A stretch of 61,635 bases of DNA from Desulfuromonadales bacterium (GTDB taxonomy: Bacteria; Desulfobacterota; Desulfuromonadia; Desulfuromonadales; Syntrophotaleaceae), in the NCBI GenBank assembly GCA_013619105.1, contig JABXKU010000015.1, positions 1-61,635 on the forward strand. The letters run 5' to 3'. Position numbers and translations under genes: made by a program. Positions 44,436-53,439 of the stretch are shown piece by piece. The first letter of the stretch is position 1. Each line of letters opens with the position of its first letter. The notes under the pieces were generated by a model. The model was given only the letters and a program-made list of their open reading frames with translations. It ran no database searches and had not been told where the DNA came from.

Positions 44436-46516
44436 ATTTTACTGCGCCAGACATACGCAACTGGTCCATTAAAAGAAAGCTCAAGGCGGTCATCATCCTT
44501 ACCAGCCTTGCAGTACTGCTCGTGCTCTTTCTGGTCTTTGTATTGACGCAGCGGACTTTTCTGCGCACCAGACTATCGCAAGACATGAATGTCCTGGCAC
44601 TTAACCTCGCCAATAACAGCGCAGCTTCGGTAATCTTCGGCGATAAACGTACCGCCAAAGAAACTCTCGAATCCCTCAAAACCTACCCACAGGTGACCGA
44701 CTGTCTCATTTACGATACCGAGGGGCGCATCTTTTCCAGCTACCATAAACAAGAGAATCTCGATTCGGTTCTCACCTATCCGTCCCCGGCGCTGATCGAC
44801 GCCGGACACCTCTTTGCCAGGGACTATCTTGTTAGCGTCCACCCCATCGATTACGGCACGGATAAATTGGGGTTGATTTACCTGCGCGCCAATCTGGCCC
44901 TTATCGAAAGCACCTTGATTCAGTATATCGGCTACGGCTTCATGGGCCTTGGAACAGCTTTCCTTCTTGCATGGGTCTTGGCCGATCGGCTACAGCGCAT
45001 CATATCCCAACCCATCGACCAACTCGCTGCCGCCATGAAATCGGTATCGAAAGAACGCAACTACAGCCAGCGGGTGAAGATGGAGCGCCACGATGAACTC
45101 GGCAGCCTAATCGAAGACTTCAACGAAATGCTTGTGCAGATCGAGATGCGTGATCAGGAATTACACAATAAGCAGAACCGCCTCGACTACCTGGCCCACC
45201 ATGATGCTCTTACAGGCCTTCCCAACCGCTTACTGTTCCATGACCGGCTGCATCATGCCATATCAAAGGCACAGCGTATGGAACAAAGCATTGCGCTGCT
45301 ATTTCTTGACCTAGACCGTTTCAAAAACATCAACGATTCTCTAGGCCATGAGGTGGGGGATCATGTTCTGCAAGTGGTCGCTAAACGCCTAACCAACATC
45401 GTGCGGGAATCGGACACCCTGGCCCGACTCGGCGGCGATGAATTCGTCATCGCGCTAGAACAAAACACCGAATCCCGCGAACTCACCATCGTTGCCCAAA
45501 AGATCCTCGACACCCTGTCCACGGCCTTTCGAATCGACACTCACGAACTGTACATCACCGCCAGCATCGGCATCAGTCTCTATCCTGCCAATGGCCTAAC
45601 GGCTGAAACCCTGATGAAAACGGCCGATGTGGCCTTGTACCGGGCCAAAGAACAGGGTCGCAACAATTTCCAGTTTTTCACCATGGATATGAACGACCGG
45701 GCGCACCAGGCTCTGTTTCTGGAAAACAATCTGCACAAAGCCATCGACAACCGGGAACTGGCCCTCTATTACCAGCCACAGGTAGAAATCACCACCGGCA
45801 AAACAATCGGCATGGAGGCTTTGGTTCGCTGGCACCACCCGACACATGGAACAATCCCACCTGACAAGTTTATCCCCATGGCCGAAGAAACCGGCTTGAT
45901 TATTCCCCTCGGCAAATGGGTGATTAACACCGCCTGCCAACAGACTATGCAGTGGCAGCAGGCAGGCTTCCCTCCCTGTAAAGTCGCCGTGAATATATCT
46001 CCCCGGCAATTGCGTCAGAGCGATCTGGTAGAGACCGTGGAACAAGCCTTAAAAGAATCGGGCCTGGCTGCATGCTGGCTGGAACTGGAAATTACCGAAA
46101 ATGTGCTAATTGAAGAGGTCGCGCAGATCATTACGATCATGGAGGCTCTCAATGCCCTAGGGGTCAGCCTGGCTATCGACGATTTCGGCACTGGCTATTC
46201 CTCCCTGAGCTACCTTCATCGGTTCCCCCTTTCAAAACTGAAAATCGACCAGTCTTTTGTACAGAGTATCGGCGGGCCAGCAGGAAACCACGTCATCGTC
46301 GAAGCCATCATCGCCCTAGCCCGCGCCCTGGAACTGGAAGTTATCGCTGAAGGGATCGAAAATAAGGCGCAAATTGCCTTTTTGAAGGAACACGGCTGTG
46401 TTTACGGGCAAGGGTTCTATTTCAGCAAACCACTACCGGTTGATGCCTGTGAGAAGTTTCTGCTTCAGGAACAAATTCCAAAGGTCTTTGCTCCTGAACA
46501 GCAATTACTCCCCTAA
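44432..46516 (+). CDS. membrane GGDEF-EAL c-di-GMP enzyme (YfiN-like sensor half)
   Basis: 694 residues. One membrane helix (about 18-40) leads to a periplasmic CHASE8-like domain (about 45-160), as in YfiN. A second helix (about 165-185), HAMP (about 185-240) and GGDEF (334-338) follow, with an intact I-site RESD (325-328). The EAL domain has MEALVRWHHP, EITENVLIE, DDFGTGYSSLSYL and LKIDQSFV, all key residues present. Both activities look possible. YfiN itself lacks EAL. The start is TTG with AAGGAGGAG upstream, and it overlaps yfiR. Confidence 0.92.
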   Translation: MNFTAPDIRNWSIKRKLKAVIILTSLAVLLVLFLVFVLTQRTFLRTRLSQDMNVLALNLANNSAASVIFGDKRTAKETLESLKTYPQVTDCLIYDTEGRIFSSYHKQENLDSVLTYPSPALIDAGHLFARDYLVSVHPIDYGTDKLGLIYLRANLALIESTLIQYIGYGFMGLGTAFLLAWVLADRLQRIISQPIDQLAAAMKSVSKERNYSQRVKMERHDELGSLIEDFNEMLVQIEMRDQELHNKQNRLDYLAHHDALTGLPNRLLFHDRLHHAISKAQRMEQSIALLFLDLDRFKNINDSLGHEVGDHVLQVVAKRLTNIVRESDTLARLGGDEFVIALEQNTESRELTIVAQKILDTLSTAFRIDTHELYITASIGISLYPANGLTAETLMKTADVALYRAKEQGRNNFQFFTMDMNDRAHQALFLENNLHKAIDNRELALYYQPQVEITTGKTIGMEALVRWHHPTHGTIPPDKFIPMAEETGLIIPLGKWVINTACQQTMQWQQAGFPPCKVAVNISPRQLRQSDLVETVEQALKESGLAACWLELEITENVLIEEVAQIITIMEALNALGVSLAIDDFGTGYSSLSYLHRFPLSKLKIDQSFVQSIGGPAGNHVIVEAIIALARALELEVIAEGIENKAQIAFLKEHGCVYGQGFYFSKPLPVDACEKFLLQEQIPKVFAPEQQLLP

Positions 46517-46877
46517 AGGAAAGCTGCCCACCCCTCTCCAGGACCTTATACCGGAACAGAATTTTACACTCTGAACCCATTTCCATATTTCACTCTTCAT
46601 GAGCAACATCATAAGTGCAAAAAATCGCCTCCACCCAGCGTCATATCGCCATATCAAAGTTCTTGCTCTTGCCATAGCAAGCTCTACCCTTTGGCACTTT
46701 TCATCTCACCACAGACAACAATCTGAAATTACAGACATAACCAAATTCACCGCTAATAAACGAGTAATTCCAACGAAACTGGCGCAGCTATTGCTCATAC
46801 ATAGTGCACAGACATTCGCACGTATATTTTTCGACACAGTCCGTTGCCCCCTGTCAGTACAAGAAAGGAACGACCCA
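46517..46877. other. AT-rich leader region ahead of the outer-membrane protein gene
   Basis: About 360 bp. An open frame from 46599 runs into the next gene in frame, but its first 93 codons look non-coding and have no ribosome site. An inverted repeat CTTGC...GCAAG lies near 46660-46682. A promoter must lie here, but none stands out. Confidence 0.5.
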
Positions 46878-47555
46878 ATGAAGCTTCAAATCATTAAATG
46901 CCTACTCTGCTCATTACTGCTTGGTTGCCTACCCATGACCTCAGCAATAGCCGACACCGGTGACTTTGCTCTTGGAATCAAAGCCAGCACCCTGGGTGCC
47001 GGTGCCGAGGGCATCGTCGGCATACTGCCGGCGCTCAATCTGCGGGCTGGAGCCAACGTATTAAGCGTCGATTTCGATATCAATACCAGCGACATAGATT
47101 ACGATGTGGACGCTGACCTACTTTCATTTCCGATCATGTTAGACTGGTACCCCTTCAAAAAGTCCGGGTTTCGCATCAGTGCCGGGGCCTTGATCAACAA
47201 GAGTGAAGCCGACTTTGAAGCCTCTTCCCAAAGCAGCTATACCCTTGATGGCACGACCTATACGGCGGCCCAGCTGGGGACCCTAAACGGTAAGGTCGAC
47301 TTCAACGAGGTCGCGCCTTATGTGGGAATCGGCTGGGGAAATGCTCTCGGCAAAGACAAACGCTGGTCCTTCACTTGCGATTTTGGTGTAGTTTTTCAGG
47401 GTAAGGCCAATATTGATCTCTCAGCGAGCGGCCCGATTGCCTCGGACCCTACCTTCCAGACAAATTTAGCGCAGGAGAAACGGGAGTTGGAGGACGAGTT
47501 GGAGAAATACCAATACTATCCGGTCATCGCCCTGGGGGTCACTTACAAATTCTGA
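46878..47555 (+). CDS. outer-membrane beta-barrel protein
   Basis: 225 residues. The ATG at 46878 has AAAGGAA upstream and gives a clear signal peptide (LLCSLLLGCLPMTSAIA/DT). The mature part alternates hydrophobic and polar residues in a small barrel pattern: FALGIKASTLGAGAEG, LNLRAGANVLSVDFDIN, LSFPIMLDWYPFKKSGFRISAGALIN, VAPYVGIGWGNALG and a final VIALGVTYKF ending in Phe. It resembles OmpA/OmpW-like barrels from environmental bacteria. The ligand or role is not known. A strong terminator follows. Confidence 0.8.
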   Translation: MKLQIIKCLLCSLLLGCLPMTSAIADTGDFALGIKASTLGAGAEGIVGILPALNLRAGANVLSVDFDINTSDIDYDVDADLLSFPIMLDWYPFKKSGFRISAGALINKSEADFEASSQSSYTLDGTTYTAAQLGTLNGKVDFNEVAPYVGIGWGNALGKDKRWSFTCDFGVVFQGKANIDLSASGPIASDPTFQTNLAQEKRELEDELEKYQYYPVIALGVTYKF

Positions 47556-47587
47556 TATTAAACGCCTGATCGACCGCGACTATTGAC

Positions 47588-47621
47588 AAAAAAGGCCCGG
47601 GCATTTCGCCGGGCCTTTTCT
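47588..47621. terminator. bidirectional terminator between convergent genes
   Basis: GGCCCGG-GCATTTCG-CCGGGCC with A-run before and TTTT after, between the barrel gene (plus) and the diguanylate cyclase gene (minus). Confidence 0.85.
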
Positions 47622-47713
47622 ATTCTGGTGTAACCATTAAATGCTCTGACTGCCGAGAGAAAACAAATTCGGAGCAAAAAACAGTAGAGCGAAACAAGTA
47701 TTACTTAATCCTG

Positions 47714-48964
47714 TTAGCAAACCAACCGGTTGCGGCCACTGTCCTTGGCCTGGTAAAGCAAGACATCAGCACAATTGATCATCGCTTCAAGGCTGGTATC
47801 TGTCTCGGCGGTAAGACCGATACTGACGGTCAGGTGAATCGCAGAGTCACTGCCGGGGATGTCGGTAGGAGTTAACTCAAGAGTTCGCCGAAAGGCTTCG
47901 CAACACTCAACAGCCTTTTCTTTTCCTTGAGGCAATAACGCACAAAACTCCTCGCCCCCCATTCGAGCGAGGACCGCCTCGGCAGGCAAGGAGTCCTGTA
48001 ATATTCGGGCCACATGTTGAATGGCTAAATCCCCAATGTCATGACCGTATTCATCGTTAATCTGTTTGAAATGGTCGATATCGAAGATGGCACAGCACAG
48101 CTCTAAATCGGTCTCAGCGGCCTGCTGCCAAACCTGAACCCCTTCCTCAAAGAGATGGCGTCGATTAGGCAAACCGGTCAAGAAGTCGGTAACCGCCGCC
48201 TCGCGAATGGCCGCAATATTTTCCAAATTTTCAATATTCTGACTGACCCGGCAGTAGAATTCCTCGGTCAGAAAGGCCTGCTTGACCATGAAATCGTTCG
48301 CGCCGCATTTAAGAAAACGCGCCGCCATGACATTATCGCCCCGCGCAGAAATGCCAATGATCGCCATGTCGTCCTTGGACCATTGCTTGCGCAACGTCTG
48401 GGTCAGTTCAAAGCCATCCATGTTCGGCATATGAAAGTCAGTAATAACCAGCTTAATCTGCGGATGCTCGGCCATGATTTGCAGAGCCTGGCGACCGTCT
48501 GCCGCTTCAAAAACCTTATACCGGTGAACCCGCAATAAAGCCGCGATGGCTTCCCGAGGCAAGGCGGAATCATCGACCACTAATACCTCGGTCTGCGGAT
48601 TACGCTCAAGCCGCCGCAACAGAGCCACCAGGTAATCGAGGCTCTGCACCCCTTCTTTAAGGACGTAGTCAACAACCTTTTCAGCCCAGATCTGCTCACG
48701 CACCTCCTTGTTGACTACGCTGGTAAAAACGATTACCGGGATATTACATGAGACCAATTCGCTGACAATTTCACCCCGTGGAGCATCAGGCAGGTTGAAG
48801 TTAACGATGGCGGCGACATACTCACTGGCATCGTCCTGAACCAGCGTGAGCGCCTCGGTCATGGTCGTTACCCAACAAACTTTGGCGCCAGTTTCAGCGG
48901 TCAACTTGTTCTTGAGCATGCGGCCAAAAAAACTGGAATCTTCAACGACGAGAATTTTTTTCAT
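47714..48964 (-). CDS. two-receiver diguanylate cyclase (PleD-like)
   Basis: 416 residues: REC1 (1-115), REC2 (about 120-245) and GGDEF (about 265-416). REC1 has IVNFNLPDAP, so the phosphoacceptor Asp is Asn and this receiver is probably not phosphorylated. REC2 has the normal LVITDFHMPNMDG. The cyclase signature GGEEF is intact. The I-site RXXD is absent (the four residues are PAEA), so product inhibition at this site is not expected. The ATG at 48964, with GGGAG upstream, gives MKKILVVEDSSFFG. No histidine kinase adjoins it on the same strand. Confidence 0.92.
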   Translation of the reverse strand: MKKILVVEDSSFFGRMLKNKLTAETGAKVCWVTTMTEALTLVQDDASEYVAAIVNFNLPDAPRGEIVSELVSCNIPVIVFTSVVNKEVREQIWAEKVVDYVLKEGVQSLDYLVALLRRLERNPQTEVLVVDDSALPREAIAALLRVHRYKVFEAADGRQALQIMAEHPQIKLVITDFHMPNMDGFELTQTLRKQWSKDDMAIIGISARGDNVMAARFLKCGANDFMVKQAFLTEEFYCRVSQNIENLENIAAIREAAVTDFLTGLPNRRHLFEEGVQVWQQAAETDLELCCAIFDIDHFKQINDEYGHDIGDLAIQHVARILQDSLPAEAVLARMGGEEFCALLPQGKEKAVECCEAFRRTLELTPTDIPGSDSAIHLTVSIGLTAETDTSLEAMINCADVLLYQAKDSGRNRLVC

Positions 48965-49205
48965 GCGGCTCCCTTGGCTGCTATCCGATAAGGACACACC
49001 GTTTAAGTATTATTAACCAACCCCGACCGATCGATTCGGTTGGGCGCATCCGAGACACCGCTCCTGCCATCCGGCCTTGCCGGACCGGCGTGGGCCTATA
49101 TACTGAAAGAAAACCTGAGTGCCAGGAACCTATCCAACCGACACCTGTCGATATTTTGACTGGATAGACCTGCTTTAGTTTTAATGCAAAAAAGGCACCA
49201 CAATA

Positions 49206-49847
49206 ATGATGCGAGCCCAACCACCGAGCCATTCCGTAACAAAGCCAAGAATTCAGCTCTGGGCGGTAAAGCTTAGCCCACTGTCCCTGCTGTACCTAGG
49301 CTTGCTGATGCTGCCCCAGGCCAGCCACAGCGAGATTCACAGCTACGTCGATGAACAGGGCACCAGCATATTCGTTGATGACGCATACCTCGCCCCCACG
49401 GAGCGCCGGGGTCTCCAGCAGAAAGTTCTGGATTCCGAGAACGCCCAACGTAAGTCACTCTCCACCCCGGTAAAGGTATACGGCAATCAGGTTCTGGTCC
49501 CGGTGGAACTCAGCGACGGCAATCGACAGATCAATGCTCAATTACTACTCGACACCGGCGCTTCGCAAACCGTATTCCATCGCCGTACCGTGGCATCGCT
49601 GCGAATAAAATTGCTGGGCAAGGGTTGGTCCCGGCTTGCCGGGGGCCAGCTTATCGCTACCGAAAAGGTCCGCCTTGCGGCCCTTCAAGTCGGCCCCTAT
49701 ACCTGGAAAACGCCCGAAGTCTACCTGATTGACCTTAACGACTCAGACGCCCCCTTTGATGGCCTGCTCGGCATGGATTTCCTCAGGCAGCACCACTACC
49801 GCATCGATTTCCAACAACAACTCATCCATTGGCAACCCACTGACTAA
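49206..49847 (+). CDS. exported retropepsin-like aspartic protease
   Basis: 213 residues. An N-terminal signal or anchor (LSPLSLLYLGLLMLPQASHS) is followed by a DUF4124-like segment (EIHSYVDEQGTSIFVDD). The retropepsin-like domain (about 85-205) has the catalytic motif QLLLDTGASQTVFHR and a GLLGMDFL strand, giving one Asp per chain, so it should act as a dimer. The bacterial family of such proteins is little studied. It is divergent from the diguanylate cyclase. The ribosome site is weak. Confidence 0.82.
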   Translation: MMRAQPPSHSVTKPRIQLWAVKLSPLSLLYLGLLMLPQASHSEIHSYVDEQGTSIFVDDAYLAPTERRGLQQKVLDSENAQRKSLSTPVKVYGNQVLVPVELSDGNRQINAQLLLDTGASQTVFHRRTVASLRIKLLGKGWSRLAGGQLIATEKVRLAALQVGPYTWKTPEVYLIDLNDSDAPFDGLLGMDFLRQHHYRIDFQQQLIHWQPTD

Positions 49848-50015
49848 GTTCCAGACTGACTCCATCGAATACAAGCACTAGAAACTGCGCCAGCCCTTTT
49901 GTTTAAACCACCAAAATCAGACCTTCTGTTCATCTTCTACCAGTAGGCTATACTTTACAAAAGACTGCCATGATAAACTCGGCCGTTGAAGCGGCCCAAA
50001 GGGAAGGGACTTCTC

Positions 50016-51116
50016 ATGCCGGAACGGCCACCCAACATTGACGCTAAAGATCTCTATTACCGGCTGTTCAGCCATTTACCTGATTGCCTAGTGGTGGTCG
50101 ACCGGCAGCACCGCGTCATCCTATCCAACTGGCGAGGCGGCTTCGAAGATGTTCCCCTGGATAAACGGAGCGGTCAGCCCCTCTGTGCCGCCATCTTCCA
50201 TCCGGATGATGCAATCCCCTTTACCACCTGTCCGGCTACCGAGGTCTTTCGCAGTGGTCGGCCGACCACTCGTGAATTCAGCAACACCCATATCGGCACC
50301 CTGAAGTGCTGCGCTTTTCCAATTTTTAACCACACTGGCGAAGAAGTCGACTACGTTGCTCTGCATATCTGCAATATTTCCGAGCGCAAAAAATTGGAAA
50401 AAAATCTAATTCTGTGCCAGAAAATGGAGACTGTGTCCTGCATGGCGGCCGGCTTGGCTCACGACTTCAACAACCTGCTGACCGTAGTCGGCGGTTTCGG
50501 CCAGATCCTTGAAAAGGCCCTTACCGAACCCCGACTGAGGGAGGCGGCTACAGCCATCATCGACGCCGAGCAGCGAGCCCGAAAACTGGTGGACCGGTTG
50601 ATGATGATCGGCGACAAACGCCCTGAACAGAGCGAGCGATTAAACCTAAACGACCTGTTGCGCAATCTAGAAGAGTTGTTCATCCCCATGCTGGGAAGTC
50701 ACATCAAGGTCGATCTGCAACTTGATGAACACTTGGATAATATTCACGGTGAAAGTACTGAATTAGAGCAGGTGATCCTCAATTTGGCCATTAATGCTCG
50801 CGATGCCATGCCGAAAGGCGGTTACCTAACCATCGTCACCACCAACCTGCAGATTGAAGAGCACACCCCCCTGCACGATCAAGGAATAATTCCAGGCCCT
50901 TATGTGCTGATTACTGTCCACGACACGGGCCACGGCATGGACGACCTCACCCAGGAGCGTATCTTTGATCCTTTCTTCACCACCAAGAGCAGCGACAAAG
51001 GGATCGGTCTCGGCATGTCGGTGGTGTTCAGTATCGTCAAGCGTCACCACGGCCACATCGCTCTGCAAAGCAGTGCAGGTAAAGGCACTACGATCGAAAT
51101 CTTTCTGCCTCGCTAG
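50016..51116 (+). CDS. orphan PAS-domain histidine kinase
   Basis: 366 residues, soluble. An N-terminal PAS domain (about 10-125) is rich in Cys: QPLCAAIF, FTTCPATEVF, LKCCAFP and HICN, the pattern of PAS domains that may bind metal or sense redox. HisKA has AAGLAHDFNNLLTVVGG (H-box). HATPase has NLAINARDAMPKGG (N), HDTGHGMD (G1) and SDKGIGLGMSVV (G2). The ATG at 50016 follows GGAAGGG. No response regulator is encoded next to it; the nearest receiver proteins are at 47714-48964 on the other strand. Confidence 0.9.
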   Translation: MPERPPNIDAKDLYYRLFSHLPDCLVVVDRQHRVILSNWRGGFEDVPLDKRSGQPLCAAIFHPDDAIPFTTCPATEVFRSGRPTTREFSNTHIGTLKCCAFPIFNHTGEEVDYVALHICNISERKKLEKNLILCQKMETVSCMAAGLAHDFNNLLTVVGGFGQILEKALTEPRLREAATAIIDAEQRARKLVDRLMMIGDKRPEQSERLNLNDLLRNLEELFIPMLGSHIKVDLQLDEHLDNIHGESTELEQVILNLAINARDAMPKGGYLTIVTTNLQIEEHTPLHDQGIIPGPYVLITVHDTGHGMDDLTQERIFDPFFTTKSSDKGIGLGMSVVFSIVKRHHGHIALQSSAGKGTTIEIFLPR

Positions 51117-51189
51117 CCCCCCCCAGCAAACCTTTGCTCAAGAACAATATCTATTGGCGGCAGGCGCGGTTTCCTGCGCTTGGAGGCGT

Positions 51190-52122
51190 TTATTCGGCTT
51201 GTGTTTTGACGGGGGCCGCGCCAGAAACTCCGATCAGCCTACGCAACACCAGCACCTGCAGAAAAAACGGCACGCTGTAAGTGGCGGCAAAGGTCGCTTC
51301 GGCCGGGCCGAAGAATTGCCCACTGAAGGCCAATATTAGAATGTAGTTTGGAAACAGGGTACAGACCAGGGCCGTAGCACGAAATTCTGGGGTGGTACCG
51401 CGAAACAACAAGGGGCTAAGCAACATCACCAACACAACCAGCAAAGTACCGGCAGCCATGGCTTGCAGGGCCAAGACTGGATTCTGCAAAAAGTAATGGG
51501 AATAGCGGGAAAAGACCCCGAGGTTGGTCAACGCCACAGCCAGCAAAGAAAGGGGATAGCTGCGCTGTAGCAACCAGTCAGCAGGCCTCGGCAGCCAGCG
51601 TACGCAAAGGCGTCCGGCTAGAGCCGGAACAAAAATCATCAATGCCAACATCTGCGCCATGGCCGCGACGCCCACCTGCAGCTTCTCTCCAGCCAGGCCC
51701 GCCACCAGGGGCGGCAGGGTAAAGGGCAGCAACAGCGAGGAGAGGATCACGCCCGCCGCCGTCAGGCCCACATCAGCCCGAAACAAACGAGCAAAAAAGG
51801 GCGCCAGCACAGCCGTGGAAGCACCGGCGACCAGTAGGGCCGACAACTGATATTCTGGCCAGAAAGTATGATAGAGGGCAAAAGCCGCTACCGGCAGCAG
51901 CAGGCATTTAACGGCCAGCAACCGCATCGTATCAAGGGGGGCCGCCAGGGCACAACGCAGAACCTGCGCCAGATCGACGGCCAAAAAGGACAGTAATAGC
52001 AGAAACATCACGCAGCCCATGGGAACTGCCCGCAGCGGCGCGGCCAGTTCGGGCAGAAAGATGCCAAGAGCCATGGTGACATAACTGGTCAGCAACAAAA
52101 AAGCGTCTTGCTTACGAAACAT
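51190..52122 (-). CDS. bile acid:sodium symporter-family (BASS) transporter
   Basis: 310 residues, about ten hydrophobic segments. It fits the BASS/SBF fold of two inverted repeats, with MGCVMFLLLLSFLAVDLAQVL and LVAGASTAVLAPFFARLFRADVGLTA. Bacterial members move organic anions or pantothenate-like acids with Na+; the substrate here is unknown. It is divergent from the isoprenoid-synthase operon across a 267-bp region with CCAAAT boxes. Confidence 0.78.
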   Translation of the reverse strand: MFRKQDAFLLLTSYVTMALGIFLPELAAPLRAVPMGCVMFLLLLSFLAVDLAQVLRCALAAPLDTMRLLAVKCLLLPVAAFALYHTFWPEYQLSALLVAGASTAVLAPFFARLFRADVGLTAAGVILSSLLLPFTLPPLVAGLAGEKLQVGVAAMAQMLALMIFVPALAGRLCVRWLPRPADWLLQRSYPLSLLAVALTNLGVFSRYSHYFLQNPVLALQAMAAGTLLVVLVMLLSPLLFRGTTPEFRATALVCTLFPNYILILAFSGQFFGPAEATFAATYSVPFFLQVLVLRRLIGVSGAAPVKTQAE

Positions 52123-52227
52123 GGTCCCATCTCAATTTAAGCGTTCAGGATTAATTCGGAAATGCCCGACAGGGCACCACACCGTACTATGAAGATGACG
52201 AGTTATCAAGGCGAAGACAAAACATTA

Positions 52228-52306
52228 CCAAATCGGTAGCCATTGAAGCTTGCCAAATACCCGACCAATTTGGTATGTTAATCAAAAAGTTTATAGCATG
52301 CCAAAT
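52228..52306. promoter_or_regulatory. cluster of four CCAAAT boxes
   Basis: CCAAAT occurs at 52228-52233, 52253-52258 and 52301-52306, and inverted (ATTTGG) at 52268-52273, all in the gap between the divergent symporter and isoprenoid-synthase genes. TTGGTA-16 bp-TATAGC (52270-52297) is a possible plus-strand promoter inside the cluster. Confidence 0.4.
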
Positions 52307-52389
52307 CACGATCAACTGGTCTTCGAAATTCTGTACCAGCCGGTTCCTCCCGGCCACGACAGGTCGACCGACCTAAGGATGCCTTATTT

Positions 52390-53439
52390 ATGTTTAACAC
52401 CACAACGCGGCCCAAGGCTATGGCGAGTTGGCTCGACCTGTGGCGGACCGGGAAAACCCTGAAGAGTTCTTATGCGGAACAGATGGATTGTATCCGCGAG
52501 GTCTACCGCCTGCTCGACGAAACCATCCAGACCCCGAGTCACGCCCCCGCTAACTACCGCGTGTCCATGGGGATCATTCCCGACAACTTTTACACCCTGC
52601 GCAAGAATATCTTCTCGACCCTGTTTCATAGCAGCTATCATCTACTCGATCTGTCTCACAAGCGCCGCATGCTGTACGGCAAGCTTAACCACCTGTTTCG
52701 CATCTGGGTGACCAGCGCCGACAACCTGCTCGACGACGAGGACAAAGAGGTCGTGCCTCTGATCATGCCGGGGCAGTCGCCGATTATGCGCCAAGTAGTG
52801 GCCATCATGGCCGCCGATCGGGTATTGAAAAAACTGCTCGATGAGGCGGTAGTCGATGGGGTCATCAACGCCGACCAGGCCCGCCAACTGGCCGACAGCT
52901 CGCTGCAGGTGCTGTTGCCAAGCGCCGCCCTTGAGGCCAGCGAAGAAGGGGGGATCAGCAAACGTCCCGCTCCTGCCTATGTACTATCGACCATCCATGT
53001 GCTCAAAACCGGCATCCTGTTCCACGTTCCATTTCTCGGCCCCGAGCTTATTGAACCGCAAATCGATCAGCGGCGTCTGACCGAGCTGAAAGAGGCTCTG
53101 CTCAAGTTCGGCCTCGGTTGCCAACTTCTAGACGATTTACGGGACTTGGCCAGGGATTTTATCGAAGGACGCCACAACTACGTGCTGTCGATTCTGGAAC
53201 AGGAACAACACCCTATATTACAGACCTGGCAGCAACGCCCGCCGTCCGCCGAAGCACGCCTCTATCAGGAGGTGCCTCAAGCCAGCCTGCCAACGGTGCG
53301 CCTGGCAATGCAATACCTTAAAGAAAGCCTGACCGCCCTCAAACAGCTCGGCCTCGGTATTCCGCTGTTGTCCACCGACCGAATGGCTTGTTCGATGCTC
53401 ACCATCCTCGACCTGGAAGATTTGCGCTATGCCTGTTGA
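52390..53439 (+). CDS. isoprenoid synthase, class I (polyprenyl synthetase-like)
   Basis: 349 residues, helical. Two Asp-rich motifs face the expected active site: DNLLDDEDKE (111-120) and QLLDDLRDLARD (245-256), the second preceded by KTGILFHVPFLGP (206-218) and GLGC. This matches trans-prenyltransferases, which condense isoprenyl diphosphates with Mg2+. The usual N-terminal GGKRxRP and C-terminal KxxG are not seen, so the product may differ from a normal polyprenyl diphosphate. It overlaps a methyltransferase gene by 11 bp. AAGGA lies 12 bases before the ATG. Confidence 0.78.
   Translation: MFNTTTRPKAMASWLDLWRTGKTLKSSYAEQMDCIREVYRLLDETIQTPSHAPANYRVSMGIIPDNFYTLRKNIFSTLFHSSYHLLDLSHKRRMLYGKLNHLFRIWVTSADNLLDDEDKEVVPLIMPGQSPIMRQVVAIMAADRVLKKLLDEAVVDGVINADQARQLADSSLQVLLPSAALEASEEGGISKRPAPAYVLSTIHVLKTGILFHVPFLGPELIEPQIDQRRLTELKEALLKFGLGCQLLDDLRDLARDFIEGRHNYVLSILEQEQHPILQTWQQRPPSAEARLYQEVPQASLPTVRLAMQYLKESLTALKQLGLGIPLLSTDRMACSMLTILDLEDLRYAC

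Noticed and set aside
46690-46720. Possible sigma-54 site (TTTGGCACTTTT) before the barrel gene
   Set aside because: The -12 GC dinucleotide is absent at the correct distance.
46599-46877. N-terminal extension of the outer-membrane barrel gene by 93 codons
   Set aside because: The extension would bury the clear signal peptide; a good ribosome site sits just before ATG 46878.
49026-49040. ACCGA-TCGAT-TCGGT inverted repeat upstream of the two-receiver cyclase
   Set aside because: Short stem with no promoter or T-run next to it; expected by chance in GC-rich DNA.
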